Shown here piece after piece: positions 21,952 to 33,253 of a stretch of DNA of 64,000 nt (positions are counted from its first letter, which is position 1; every line of letters begins with the position of its first letter). Location of the stretch: contig NC_057831.1 in the NCBI RefSeq assembly GCF_910594005.1, positions 40,816,001-40,880,000 on the forward strand. The letters are read 5' to 3'. The stretch comes from Cervus elaphus (taxonomy: Eukaryota; Chordata; Mammalia; Artiodactyla; Cervidae). Under the pieces are notes generated by a model. The model saw only the letters and a program-made list of their open reading frames with translations, had not been told where the DNA came from and searched no databases. The translations under genes and the position numbers were made by a program.

Positions 21952-22041
21952 TTGTTGTTGTTTTAGCTACTAAGTTGTGTCCAACTCTTTTGCAACCCCA
22001 TGGACTGAGAATTCTTTACCATTGAGCCACCTGGGAAGCCT
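21952..22041 (-). mobile_element. Bov SINE, internally deleted, antisense
   Basis: Only the two ends remain: 'gctactaagttgtgtccaac...ccatggactg' is joined directly to 'agaattctttaccattgagc'. Roughly 130 bp of the normal body is missing. Confidence 0.85.
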
Positions 22042-22219
22042 AGTATAAAGAGGATTGTTCCAATCAGTCATTTAACAAACTACCTTTCAGGATCTTTTTA
22101 TGCCAGGTTCTAAGTTTACATAAATTTATTTATTTTTAAAATTCCTGTTCTAAAAATATTATCACACAAAAAGACATTAATCTATGTATATATCAATATA
22201 TATGAATCAATAGTAATTT

Positions 22220-22320
22220 TCATGTCTCAACAAATATTTATTGAACGCTTACTCCATACTCATGATCTAATCAGTATGAAAAATATCCCAATGTTCCAAT
22301 CTACAAGGTAGAGGTTTAAA
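22220..22320 (-). mobile_element. L2 LINE 3' end, antisense
   Basis: 'caacaaatatttattgaacg' and 'ttactccatactcatgatct' fit the reverse L2 terminus. Confidence 0.42.
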
Positions 22321-22950
22321 ATGTCAGTACTATTGATGCCTACACTCTCTACCAAATAACAAAAAAAGTCGGTATTCAGGCTGCATAAAATATTGCCTAG
22401 ATCCCACCTGTATCCACTCTTCTTTTAATCCTCCCACATTATTTGCATATGTCTCTATCATGAACTAGTTCATGAGCAATTATAGAAAAAAAAAAAAGTG
22501 TGTCTGGTTTATTTTTAATCCTCACTGCTTCCTGCTCAGTGAAAAGCAAAATAGTTAAAATTTAGCCCCAGGCTGGTACCTGAAAAATGGCTAGTAATAA
22601 AACCCCAGTTATTAAAAACAGTGCAGATCACAAACATGAAATAATAGCTATCCTTTCATGCCTTCGCTGTGGATACTCTGGGACCTTCAGTGTCCAGGGC
22701 TTGCTTTCAGGCAGGCAGGACAGTGGACTCATCTGTCAGCTGAAGGAAAATGCTGTCCTTTTCTCAGTGTCAGCTCCACTCCCTTGCATAGCTTTGCTGC
22801 TATAAAGGAAGAGGGAGAAAAGCCTTCTTGGGGGCAAGGGCTGGCTTGGTGTTGAAACACCCAACAGCACCTAGAGTGTGGGGTCACTTGTATGACTTGC
22901 ATGGAATTTCTTTGCTTGGTTCTGGATATTCTCAAGCATCTAAACACATG
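22321..22950. other. No gene seen
   Basis: No recognised repeat apart from an A-run near 22,485. A 72-codon plus-strand frame at 22,587-22,805 has no recognisable domain. Confidence 0.5.
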
Positions 22951-23158
22951 CTTGTTGTTGTTGAGTTGCTCGGTTGTGTCTGACTCTTTGCGACCCCATG
23001 GACTGTAGCCCACCAGGCTCCTCTGTCCATGGGATTTCCCAGGCAAGAATACTGGAGTGGGTTGCAATTTCCCCATTTCCTTCTCCAGGGGATCGATCTT
23101 CCTGACCAGAGATCAAACCCACATCTTCTACTTGGCAGGCAGATTCTTTGGGAAGCCC
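22951..23158 (-). mobile_element. Bov-tA SINE, antisense
   Basis: Reverse copy from 'gttgttgttgagttgctcgg' to 'attctttgggaagccc'. A short local duplication 'atttccccatttcc' lies inside, and the normal 'accacctgagccacc' part is lost near the end. Confidence 0.9.
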
Positions 23159-23312
23159 AAAGCACTAGCAAAAGGTGATCCCAAAGTGTTTTTTTGTAAG
23201 AATTTCATACTTGAAATTGGAAAAAAAGCACTTATGAAATCATCATAACAAAATCAGAATACAGTTTGATTTTCTTGCCTTTATTTGATCATTTGGAATT
23301 TACTTTCAGTAC

Positions 23313-23856
23313 ATTCAGTTCAGTTTAGTCTCTCAGTTATGTCCAACTCTTTGCAACCCCATGGACTGTAGCATGCCAGGCTTCTCTGTCCATCACCAAC
23401 TCCCAGAGCTTACTCAAACTCATGTCCATTGAGTCGGTAATGCCATCCAACCATCTCATCCTCTGTTGTCCACTTCTCCTCCTGCCTTCAATCTTTCCCA
23501 GCATCAGGATATTTTCCAAGGAGTCAGTTCTTCACATCAGGAGGCCAAAGTATTGGAGCTTCAGCTTCAGCTTCAGTCCTTCCAATGAATATTGAGGACT
23601 GCTTTCCTTTAGGATGGACTGGTTTGATTTCCTTGCAGTCCAAGGGACTCTCAAGAGTCTTCTCCAACACCACCAAACATCAGTTCTTTAGTGCTCAACT
23701 TTCTTTATGGTCCACCTCTCACAGCCATACATGATTTCTGGAAAAACCATAGCTTTGACTAGATGGGCCTTTGTTGGCAAAGTAATGTCTCTGCTTCTTA
23801 ATATGCTGTCTAGGTTGGTCATAGCTTTTCTTCCAAGGAGCAAGTGTCTTTTAATT
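23313..23856 (-). mobile_element. BovB LINE 3' end, antisense
   Basis: The longest BovB tail here, about 545 bp. It runs from the terminal 'cattcagttcagtttagtct' through 'ccatccaaccatctcatcc' and 'tctcacagccatacatga' to 'ccaaggagcaagtgtctttt', reaching into the end of the RT-coding region. Confidence 0.93.
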
Positions 23857-24429
23857 TTTTTGTTGTTTTTTTAGTTTCAATGCATAAGGGGAAATTACCA
23901 AAGAATTTTCAATTTTTAATGCTTCAGGAAATTTTCACTTGCCCTTGACTGGATAAAAGGTGGGATTATTTTAGACAATGCCACTCACACAATAAGACTC
24001 TTCCCTGTTTATAGCCTACCTTTGGTCTGTCCAGGGTATTTCATAAATAAATAACTAAGTCACAGTTATTTATGCAAATTAATAAAGTCAAGTCAAAGGT
24101 TTAATATTTCTTCAGTTCACAGTCTTAACCACAATTTTTAATGTAATTATATCTTTTCCCAATGATACCACACAAAGATTAAGCAGTCATTTCATATGAA
24201 GTATGTGTTCTTTATTTTTCATTTCTTAGGAAAATCAAATTAGATTTTTACCTAATCAAAACTTCCTTTTAACCAAGTATTTTATCCAGATCATAACTCT
24301 TCATCCAGAGAGTATACTTATTACTATTTCTTTCATTCATCTTTCACCTGTCTTTATCCATGTTGTCCTCCTTCCATCAAAGGCTAAACTTCAGAAGAAA
24401 ACATGGACTTGGACTAAATAAATGCCTGT
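23857..24429. other. No gene seen
   Basis: AT-rich; no recognised element. Confidence 0.5.
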
Positions 24430-24650
24430 TGTGGTAAGGCAGAGCAAGACTGTGGGAAAAAAACATGGGCTGAGAAACTGGCTTACTGGATTGTATCATT
24501 AAGCATTTAATGACTTGATTGCTCTGAGCAAGTTTCTCAACCACTTGGTTCTCATTTCATCTCATTTTGAAAGAGGAATAACAATGCTAATCTACCAGAG
24601 TTTTGTGAGATTACATGAGTTGATGCCTTTAAAATATGTGGCACAAAAAT
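24430..24650 (+). mobile_element. MIR SINE relic
   Basis: Sense MIR order: 'catgggctgagaaactggct', 'gctctgagcaagtttctcaa', 'ccacttggttctcatttcat', 'aataacaatgctaatctacc', 'gtgagattacatgagttgat'. Confidence 0.52.
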
Positions 24651-25490
24651 TTGATTTTCTCTTTCACTATCTAGAGATGTTATGGAAGGACTAGATAGAA
24701 AAGTTTAAAAGAGATAAATAAATGTTTGAATATTCTAACTATTTGCATGCTTTCTATTCATATTAACATGCATAGTGAAAATAGGGTTTCTCACAAGTAA
24801 GAGTCTCAGTAAAATAAAATGAAAGTGAGTATGATATGAATTTTTTTTTCTTTATGGATAATGAACTTATTTCTGTTTTGCTTCCTAGTTGACAAAGCTT
24901 TTTTCTTGACTATATGAAAGTAGAAATTGGGATGAACTTTTCCTAATTGGCCAATAAAAAAAGAAAAAACCCTACCTCAACGCAAAGGTTATAAAAGAGA
25001 GATATTCTTAATAGAATGCTTAGCATAGACAGAAAGTTGCAAATAGAACATTCTGGTGTCAAAAGGATGGAGAATGAAGAACAAAAAGAGAGGAATTTTT
25101 AAAGATAGAAATTCTCTCATTATGAAGATTGATTATTTAAGCAAAGTTAGTTTTTTGAAGCTTATGGACCTGTTATGTTTAAGATGGCAAACAACAAAAT
25201 GTTACTGCTAATTAGACATCCAATGAAATGTCACATGGAAAGGTTAACTATTTTAAAGAATGTTATGTATTCTTGTAGTTAAAATGTCATTGTTATTAGT
25301 TTCAAAACAGAGTTCACTCACAAAACAGAAAAGAATACATGATCCAGAGAGGGAGGCAGAAATATTTTACGTTTTGTCCAGTATAGAAAAATATGAGAAA
25401 AAAAGATATAGTGAATTTCATCCTTCATTTGAAACATTCACACTTGACCATATCTATAGTGACTTCGACCCAGAATTATTTTGGTTCATG
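24651..25490. other. No gene seen
   Basis: AT-rich. The 79-codon plus-strand frame at 25,260-25,499 contains charged and aromatic residues but no recognised motif, and it stops at the SINE target site. Confidence 0.5.
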
Positions 25491-25507
25491 CAGATCTGAC
25501 CCCAGGC

Positions 25508-25723
25508 TTCCCTAGTGGCTCAGATGGTAAAGAATCTGCCTGCAATACAGGAGACACAGGTTCAATCCCTGGGTCAGGAAGATCCCCTGGAGTAGGGAAT
25601 GGTTACCCACTCCAGTATTCTTGCTTAGAGAATTTCATGGACAGAGGAGTCTAGTGGGCTACAGTCCATAGTATTTCAAGGAGTCAGACATGACTGAGCA
25701 ACTAACACTTTCACTTTCACTTT
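25508..25723 (+). mobile_element. Bov-tA SINE with perfect 17-bp target duplication
   Basis: Full-length sense copy ending in a (TTTCAC)n-type tail. 'cagatctgaccccaggc' occurs at 25491-25507 and identically at 25724-25740. The last bases of the first copy overlap the usual SINE start. Confidence 0.95.
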
Positions 25724-25769
25724 CAGATCTGACCCCAGGCAGACTTGCAAACAACAAAAAGCATATGTG

Positions 25770-25960
25770 TGAAGGATCTATTATTTGCCAAGTACTGCCC
25801 TAGACACTGAAGAAAGAGAATGAACAAATCAGGTGAGGTTCCTGCCCCATGGAGTTTATATTCTAGTGGAGGACGACTTACAATAGGGAAATCATCACAT
25901 AATATGACGTCCTATAGTAATAGGTACTCTAGAAAGAAAGTAGGGTTCAGACACTGCTAT
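25770..25960 (-). mobile_element. L2 LINE 3' relic, antisense
   Basis: 'gccaagtactgccctagaca', 'gaatgaacaaatcaggtgag', 'ctgccccatggagtttatat', 'tctagtggagg' follow the reverse L2 3' region closely. Confidence 0.58.
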
Positions 25961-26359
25961 TTCCCTGACTACCCACTATAGTAATGATGGGTGGTTAAAA
26001 TTTCTCTGAGGAGAGGGAGTAAGCATGTAGCTTTCTCACGCAAGTGTCTTGCACACAGAGGTGGCAACATTTGGCCACGGTGCCTGGTCTTGCTTCCCCT
26101 CAATGCCATCTTTGGCCATTGCTGCTGTGGGCAGGTGACTGGAGAGAGAATTAAAAATTGTGTTCTGGGCACTGAGCGAACCACCTGAGGAAAGCCATCA
26201 CATTTCTCCCTCTTAATCAGCCTGTGAGACAGGTAGAGCTACCTCCATCCTCCGGATAAAGCAAGTGGGATTCATGAAACTGATGAACGCATATGGGTCT
26301 CTCAGCTAATAAACTCTTAATAGTTTAGTCCCCAGTCCAATCCCTGAGGATTCCCAAAG

Positions 26360-26560
26360 CTAATGATTTGCAGAAGTAACTGTAACACTTACCCTTTAGT
26401 GAGAGTGTGCTCAGCACCAGCGATTTTCTATGTATGAACTCCTTTGGTCCCCACCACATCTCTATGAGATAGAACTGTTCTCCACAGTGTTCATCAAGGA
26501 AACTGAAGCTACAGAACATGTCCGAAATGATGATGGTTCCATAATAAAAGTGATTCCTTG
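26360..26560 (-). mobile_element. MIR SINE relic, antisense
   Basis: 'aacacttaccctttagtgag', 'gtgctcagcaccagcgattt', 'catctctatgagatagaact', 'tcatcaaggaaactgaagct' match a reverse MIR. Confidence 0.48.
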
Positions 26561-27009
26561 CTATTTCCTTCTCTCTCAGGAGCTTGTATATTTTGCCTGA
26601 GGTTATTGATTTCAATCATGAGTCAGAATCAATATGCTTGATTAAGAAATGCATTTAGGAAAGTAACAGAAATGTACAGATGAAATAACACAAATGTAGA
26701 ATGTATAAAGATAGACATTGCATTTATTTTTTGGATTCACCTTAGAATTTTTGTTTAGTCATTTTATGCTGACGTTTATTATAACATTTCCTTTCAACTA
26801 GAACCCACTGAATATAAGTGGTGAGAAATTCAGTGCGTCATACTGGTCTCTATTCTTCAGAAAACAAGAGGCTGTTGAGACATTGGTTTGTGGAGCCTCA
26901 GCTGCAAATGCTCTTAGAAAGCAGCAGTGTGCATGCCAGCCGGTGCATATTCTGTGAGGCCTTTGTCTCTTAGGGATATTGAGCATCTATTAATAGCCTA
27001 CATTTCCAC
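26561..27009. other. No gene seen
   Basis: No recognised element. Confidence 0.5.
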
Positions 27010-27090
27010 TTTGCGGCAGAGGCAATATTTTAGTGATTAAGAGCTGAGGTTGCAATGCCTGCTCTGCAATTTACTACAGCTGATGTGCTG
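27010..27090 (+). mobile_element. MIR 5' half
   Basis: 'ttttagtgattaagagctga' with 'ctgctctgcaatttactac' matches the tRNA-derived head and start of core. Confidence 0.42.
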
Positions 27091-27114
27091 CCTACTACAG
27101 CTGTTTTTGTTAAC

Positions 27115-27345
27115 TGCTCATTAGGTTGCTGAATGCTTATTATGGGTCAGGGACTATTCCAGGCACTTTGCAGTTAATCCCCTTAATGGTTCCAAGATGG
27201 ATTATTGATCCCATTTTATGGAGGAGAAAACTGAGCTCGGAGAGGGAAAATAAATTGTTAATGGCCATGCAATTAATAAACTGCAAAACTCTCACTTGAA
27301 GCCCAGATGTCTGATTTAACAGCCAGTGTTTCCTTCCCAATGTGA
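27115..27345 (-). mobile_element. MIR SINE relic, antisense
   Basis: Good reverse MIR: 'tgcttattatgggtcaggga', 'attccaggcactttgcagtt', 'cccattttatggaggagaaa', 'ctgagctcggagagggaaa', 'gcccagatgtctgattta'. Confidence 0.62.
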
Positions 27346-27634
27346 CTCTGTAGGACTGAAGAGGGATGGTAATGTGACCTTGCAAGAGCCAGTATCAGCT
27401 TTGTCATGACGGCTAGGCTGGTGGATCCTATACAAGCTCCACAAGGCACTATTATCTCAGTGCTGTCAAATTCTTAGCAGTTTGGAGGAGTAGCCCAGCC
27501 TAGGACCGAACGTGCAAGGACATATTCTTGGGTGTGAGGAAGACTGAGGATATCAGAGACAAGGATGGAAATGTTGATTCTGATAGATGGAATGGGGACT
27601 GAATTACAAGGTGGGTCAAGGTCATCATGGGATG

Positions 27635-27755
27635 CCTTGGCCAGTTGCTTCACCTGAGGCTAAGATTCCTCCCTGTTCCATGAAATGGGAATGATCATAC
27701 CTAACTCTCTGGGTGGTTACGATCAAACATGTGACTGTAAGTCCAGCACCCAACT
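27635..27755 (+). mobile_element. MIR 3' half
   Basis: 'gccagttgcttcacctgagg', 'ccatgaaatgggaatgatca', 'tacctaactctctgggtggt' fit the MIR core and 3' half. Confidence 0.42.
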
Positions 27756-28021
27756 CCATTCCTGTGCATACACCAGATGCTCCATCTAACACTCTCCTGG
27801 CATTCTCCGTGGCAGTGGCCCTGGAGGGCCTTCTATCCAGGCCTTGATGTTAGGGAGAATAACAGACACACCTTGACATGACGGCAACAGTACTTCCATA
27901 GACCCAGGACTTACTTGCCCCTAGAAACAACCCTGTCCATCTCACTCACCATGACTGGTGGACAATTATGACACATTAGGTCCTGACAAGGCACGATGGA
28001 AACTCCACCAGAGCTTCACTT

Positions 28022-28238
28022 GGTGGCGTTGTTGTTTACTTACTAAGCCGTGTCCGCCTCTTTGGGACCCCATGGACTGTAACTCACCAGGCTCCTCTGT
28101 TCATGGGATTTCCCAGGCAAGAATGATGGAGGAGGTCACCATTCCTTTCTCCAGGGAATCTTCCTGAGCCAGGGATCAAACCCACAGCTCCTGCATTGGC
28201 AGGTGGTATCCTTACCACTGAATCAGTAGGGAAGCCCC
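28022..28238 (-). mobile_element. Bov-tA SINE, antisense
   Basis: Reverse copy from 'gttgttgtttacttactaag' to 'aatcagtagggaagcccc'. 'gcttcact' at both edges (near 28,013 and 28,242) is the likely target duplication. Confidence 0.92.
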
Positions 28239-28823
28239 TGTGCTTCACTAGATGCTGGAAAAGCACTGAAGTATAAAGGTTCCTGTTCTCTTTGTAAGCC
28301 TAGATGTTTTCTTGTCAAAAGCAATTCCCCAGAGGCTGGTCTACTAGAACAATGCTCCTGACTCTTCCTGACAAAGACCAGACAAACCAGACAAAGGCCT
28401 CTGGTTAGCCCTGGGTGCTTCCCCCAGGCTTTGAGTGGCTCCAGGAAATCTAGGAGCCTGCCTAAGCCTCAGACTACTCACCTACTGCCAGGTAACCCTT
28501 CCTCTGTCTTCCCCCCAAGATAAAACAAGATAAAGTTAAGCCAGGAATGTGTGGGGACTATATCCAGTCACTTACTCATATGTAAAAATGCCTCCTATTT
28601 TGGGGGAACTCAAAATTCTGTTTCCAAAGCCTTTGTTTGCCAAATATCCCACTTCCTTGCTAAGCTTAAATTATATGTTGCCTCTTTCAGACAGAGTTAG
28701 ATCCCTATGAACCAGCTTAGTCAGACTAAGTGACTTTTCTGAAGATCACAGCTCAAACAGGGATGCACCTGAGGAGAATCTTAGTCTCAGAACAGCAACT
28801 CATTACAGCATGCTTCTCCAGTT
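28239..28823. other. No gene seen
   Basis: Single-copy-looking DNA of ordinary composition; no recognised repeat or exon. Confidence 0.5.
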
Positions 28824-28832
28824 CTTCTCCAG

Positions 28833-29160
28833 GGCTTCCCTGATAGCACAGTTGGTAAAGAATCCACCTGTAATGCAAGAGACCCCAGTTCAATTCCTGA
28901 GTCGGGAAGATCCGCTGGAGAAGGGATAGGCTACCCACTTCAGTATTCTTGGGCTTCCCTTGTGACTCAGCTGGTAAAGAATCCACCTGCAATGTGGGAG
29001 ACTTGGGTTCGATCCCTGGGTTGGGAAGATCCCCTGGAGAAGGGAAAGGCTACCCACTCCAGTATTCTGGCCTGGAGAATTCCATGGACCGTATAGTCCA
29101 AGCAGTCACAAAGAGTCAGACAGGACTGAGCAACCTTCTCTTCACTTCACTCCCTCCTCA
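28833..29160 (+). mobile_element. Bov-A2 SINE (dimer) with target duplication
   Basis: Two sense units; the second starts at 'gggcttcccttgtgactcag' near 28,950. 'cttctccag' abuts the 5' end (28824-28832) and recurs at 29161-29169. A longer match 'cttctccagttct' exists at 28813-28825 and 29161-29173. Confidence 0.94.
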
Positions 29161-29173
29161 CTTCTCCAGTTCT

Positions 29174-29504
29174 ACCATGGGCCTGCAAATCCCAGGGAAT
29201 CTCCAATCACCAAAAGTCTGATTAGCTCTAATGCCTCATTCTTTGGAGTGTAGTCCATGAACTGGCAGTTTGAGCCTCATTTGGGAGCAGTTAATATTCA
29301 TGAAAAATGCAGAGTGGCAAGCCCTAGTCAGATTCAAGCCTGATTCAAGACAAGGATTCAACAAGAGCCCCAGGTGATCCACTGACACAATGAAGTTAGA
29401 AAGTCCTGCCATGGAGGACTCCTCTCATTTTCCAGGGAGGGAAACTCAGCTTCAGCTAAATGACTTTTCAGTGCATCCCACAACAGAATCCATTTTAGAT
29501 TCCA
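29174..29504. other. No gene seen
   Basis: No recognised element. Confidence 0.45.
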
Positions 29505-29650
29505 GGATTCCAATTCAGCAGTGTAACTTTGGGCACCGTTGTGAACCTCTCTGGGCCTTTGTTTCCACGTCAGTGAAATGAGGGTATTCACAACTGCCTA
29601 CTTCCTTCTTGGTATAAAATATGATGATACCTGTGAAAGCACCTGATGTC
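29505..29650 (+). mobile_element. MIR core and 3' half
   Basis: 'gtgtaactttgggcaccgtt', 'aacctctctgggcctttgtt', 'tccacgtcagtgaaatgagg' match the sense MIR core. Confidence 0.5.
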
Positions 29651-29716
29651 AAAGACTAAAGCAAAAAAATGTGTGTGCCATTACAGCCAAGGAAACTATT
29701 TTGAATCTTCAAATAT

Positions 29717-29740
29717 TGTGTGTGTGTGTGTGTGTGTGTG
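29717..29740. repeat. (TG)n microsatellite
   Basis: Twelve TG units followed by CG-containing variants of the unit. Confidence 0.93.
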
Positions 29741-30169
29741 CGTGCGCACTTGCGGGCTCATGAGTTCTAGGAGCAGAACTGGGCCATGTATGACAATTTT
29801 TGCCCTACTTAATTGACAATGTAACCTAATTCTCAGACTAGTTGCCAAAAAAAGAATCCTTTCTCTTTTAAATCTCAGAAGGGCTCTTAAAATGGGTGGG
29901 CCCTCTGGGACTCACCAATGTGTTTCCACTGCCACACAGTCAAAAAAGTCTAAAATCACAGGGATTTATATCAAATGGCATTAGATTTGGGGGCATGAGC
30001 TCAAGGGACAGACTTCATGGGAAAGGTGGGTGGCCTTTTATTTTTCTAATTCCTAACAGCCACCCAAATCAAGTGTGATGTAGAGGGGAAAGAGAAAGAA
30101 CAGGAAAATAAAAAAGGTTGGGAGAAGAGGAAAAAGACAAAGTGGGGGAGGGTTCTGTTGACAGTATCC
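29741..30169. other. No gene seen
   Basis: Purine-rich near 30,083-30,150; no recognised repeat or exon. Confidence 0.5.
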
Positions 30170-30300
30170 ATCCATTCACTAAACAAATATTGACTGATCA
30201 GTTTCTATATGGAGACATTATTCTAGGTATCGTAGACACAGCCATGATCAAGGTCAGCAAGGATCCCACCCTTAGATGGTCTAGTGGTGGTGGAGGAGTC
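30170..30300 (-). mobile_element. L2 LINE 3' relic, antisense
   Basis: 'ttcactaaacaaatattgac', 'attattctaggtatcgtaga', 'cacagccatgatcaaggtca', 'agatggtctagtgg' follow the reverse L2 3' end. Confidence 0.52.
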
Positions 30301-30356
30301 ACCTGTAAAAGCAAACAAATGACCGGGACAACTCGGGATCATAAAATGTGCTCGAG

Positions 30357-30455
30357 GGGGACTTCTCTGGCTGTCCAGTGGATAAGACTTGTGCTTCCAC
30401 TATGGAATTCAGGGAACCAAGATCCTCAGTTCTGTGTGGTGTGACAAAAAAAAGG
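30357..30455 (+). mobile_element. CHR-2 type SINE
   Basis: Starts 'gggacttctctggctgtcca' and 'gtggataagacttgtgcttc', and ends in an A-run. Diverged, short copy. Confidence 0.65.
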
Positions 30456-30759
30456 AGGAGGTAAAAATAATATTACATACTAAAAAAAAATTTGCTTTGA
30501 GGGACATGGGGTGGAGATGCTTTTGATTAGGGGACAGCACCTTCTGGGTCATGGTCAGGAGTGTGAGCTTCAGTCTGAGTGCAGTAGGGTATTGCTGCCG
30601 ATCCAACTCATGATCCATCTAAGAGCAGAAATTACAGTCTCAGGATTCCAGCACAGCCCCTCAGGTTCATAGACTCAAAGCAGGGGGACAGCAGCATCTT
30701 TCTTACTTTTTTCTACCATTCATCCCTTTTTCCTTTCATATGTTTATTAAACACTTACT
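30456..30759. other. No gene seen
   Basis: No recognised element. Confidence 0.45.
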
Positions 30760-30770
30760 ACACATCAGTT

Positions 30771-31009
30771 GGGCTTCCTGGATGATGCTAGTGGTAAAGA
30801 TGCTGTCTGCCAATGCAGGAGACATAAGAGAAGCAGGTTTGATCTCTGGGTTGGGAAGATCCCCTGGAGGAAGGCATGGCAACCCACTCTAGTATTCTTG
30901 TCTGGAGAATCCCATGGATGGAGGAGCCTGGTGGTCTGCAGTCCATAGGGTGGAAAGAGTAGGAAATGACTAAGTGACTTAGCGCACGCATGCATGCGCA
31001 CACACACAC
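30771..31009 (+). mobile_element. Bov-tA SINE with 11-bp target duplication
   Basis: Full sense copy with a 'gcgcacgcatgcatgcgc' and (CA)n tail. 'acacatcagtt' at 30760-30770 is repeated exactly at 31010-31020. Confidence 0.95.
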
Positions 31010-31020
31010 ACACATCAGTT

Positions 31021-31649
31021 ACTGTGTCTCTGAGAGCATGAGCATTTGGTTCTCTTTCTTACCAAGTTTGATTCATCTCTGTGAATTAGTACCAGATACC
31101 TAATCAAGATCAATCAATGACCACCACCCCCCCCATTGCTAAGAGCAACTCCGGTTTGCTGTACTGCAGAACCTATAACATGTAAAACTAGGATTCCATC
31201 CAGCTATATGGAATCAGAACCTTTAGGGGTGGGTCTGCCCATGGGTGACAAGTGATGCTGAGAACCGGGCAAGCCTCTTCTCTGGGGCTCTTTCTGTGGT
31301 ACCAGCATCTCATCTCTGCTTCCTCAGCTGCTCTTAGCCTTTAGGGATCAGATCGAAGCCCCTCTCCTATAGCAAGTCTCATGAGCATCTGTAACTCACA
31401 TTACTCTGAGTGCTATTCCTGGACTTATATCCTCATTGCCCCTCCCAAATGAAGGATACTGCCTTGAGGACTTGAGCTGATCCTTTAGCATTTGGCCCTC
31501 CCAGGATCTTGCCTCCCACTCAACAGAAATGTAATAAATGGTTATTGCTGATGATAAAATAACCTTACTACAGAGAAACCTCAAGGGGCAAAGATGTCTC
31601 CATTTTATTTCAGGATGGGAAGAAATCATCGTAAGGATAACAATGAATC
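31021..31649. other. No gene seen
   Basis: No recognised element; a short C-run sits near 31,125. Confidence 0.5.
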
Positions 31650-31760
31650 AACGACACTGATAATGGTTAGTCTGTACTGAACAAACTGTGTGCTAGACAC
31701 TGGGCCAGCTGATTGCACAACCTCATAATCTAAGCTATTCTCTATGTAGTCTTTACCTTC
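31650..31760 (-). mobile_element. Possible MIR relic, antisense
   Basis: 'tgtgctagacactgggccag' and 'ctcataatctaagctattct' resemble a reverse MIR core. Weak. Confidence 0.35.
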
Positions 31761-31849
31761 ATGACTCTGACTTTGATCCTAAAATTCAGCAAATTCCATT
31801 TCCTGGTGGGAAATGCTCTTAGTAAACCTGGATTCCTAGAGTAATGGAG

Positions 31850-31985
31850 TGGTCCTTTTCAATCTCTCTGAACATCAGTTTACATATTTGGAAAAATGGA
31901 ATGATAAATCCTTGACTTTTCTCAAGGTTGTTGTGAGGATCAAATGTGACAAGTGCTCTGTAAACATATTAAAGAAGGCTAGACA
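31850..31985 (+). mobile_element. MIR core and 3' half
   Basis: 'caatctctctgaacatcagt', 'catatttggaaaaatggaat', 'aaggttgttgtgaggatcaa' and 'gtgctctgtaaacat' match a sense MIR. Confidence 0.55.
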
Positions 31986-32809
31986 TAAAAAGGAAGAAGA
32001 AAATTATTATTTGTTTCTGGTGCAACACCAGAATTCCAAAAGAAATTGATTGTTTACTTTTCTGCTCCAGAATTGGATCTTATTTATTTGCAACATCGCC
32101 ACTTTACTGGTTAAATCTGGACTTATCTCAGAAACAGGTCATAAGTGAAACAGAGTTTGATTCAATGTAATATTGGAAGGCTGAGAAGCCCAGGGAAACA
32201 AAATTCAATAAGCATCGACCAAGGTCCTTCATTTCTAGCTCACTTTGACAATAACCTTTATTTTTCAATTAATTAAACCAGCATTTTCCCTACTCAAATA
32301 ACAGGCTGGACTTGGCAGGGCTTGGTGCTCAGCTCTTGCCTCTGCTTCTGTCTCCTTGCTAGCTCTGAGTGAGCTCTTCCATCCTGGCGTGGAAGGTGTT
32401 CAACCACCCCATCTGGAGGGAAGGAGAAGGTTCACTACGCTTCTGGAGCGTGATGGCCACCAAGGGAAAGAATTTCTCTGGGAAACAGCCTTTCGGCATG
32501 GTGCAGCTTTGCCTAAACTCAGTTCTGGATGTGGCTCTGTGGGAGACAGGCTTTAGGGTCCCCCAAGGAGAAATGGAGGCATATTAACTGAGTGGAAACA
32601 GGAAACCCTTTTGTCTCCCGGATAATATGAGCACCAGTATTGGAGAGGATTCATTTTTTTTGTTTGTTTTCTCTGGGTTTTTGTTTTTTAACACTGATAA
32701 TAGTCCTGAGAATGGTAATCTATAAAGTGTTAATACCTCAGTGTCAGTTTATCTATTAGATGTCTTTTCTGACAGAAAGGAAGTTCTGGGTTCATAGAAT
32801 ACATATTTA
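31986..32809. other. No gene seen
   Basis: No recognised repeat. Two overlapping plus-strand frames of 66 and 72 codons at 32,356-32,587 carry no recognised domain; a conserved exon cannot be excluded without a cross-species comparison. Confidence 0.45.
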
Positions 32810-32960
32810 CATATTCCAGGCTGTGTGTAAGGCCTTTTAACTGCAGCATCTGACTCTTCACCATGCCTCCGCATGGTTAAGAACTGAAGGTCAGAGGAGG
32901 ACAGTAACTCCCACAGGTCACACAATTGGCAGGTGGCAGTGATGTTTTGAGCACGTATAA
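32810..32960 (-). mobile_element. MIR SINE relic, antisense
   Basis: 'gaaggtcagaggaggacagt', 'aactcccacaggtcacacaa' and 'ttggcaggtggcagtgatg' match the reverse MIR core and head. Confidence 0.52.
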
Positions 32961-33026
32961 ATGTGGCTTTTATTCTATTATTCCTCATAGCTGTATCAAA
33001 CTGTATCAAATAAGGGAGAGTATGGT

Positions 33027-33242
33027 AGTAATAGTAGTGTTAGTCGCTTAGTCATGTCCTACTCTACGCAACCCCATGGACTGTAACCTGCCAGGCTCCT
33101 CTGTCCATGGGATTCTCGGCAAGAATACTGGAGTGGGTTGCCATTCCCTTCTCCAGGGGATCTTCCTGACCCAGAACCTGGGTCTCCAGCATAGTACACT
33201 CTCAGATGGCCTCTTTACAATCTGAGCCACCAGGCAAACCCA
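33027..33242 (-). mobile_element. Bov-tA SINE, antisense, with target duplication
   Basis: Reverse copy from 'gtgttagtcgcttagtcatg' to 'ctgagccaccaggcaaaccc'. 'ggagagtat' flanks it at 33015-33023 and 33245-33253. Confidence 0.93.
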
Positions 33243-33253
33243 AAGGAGAGTAT

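Noticed and set aside
32356..32587. Coding exon from overlapping 66- and 72-codon frames
   Set aside because: No domain, no convincing pair of splice sites, and the two frames are in different phases. Left as unassigned.
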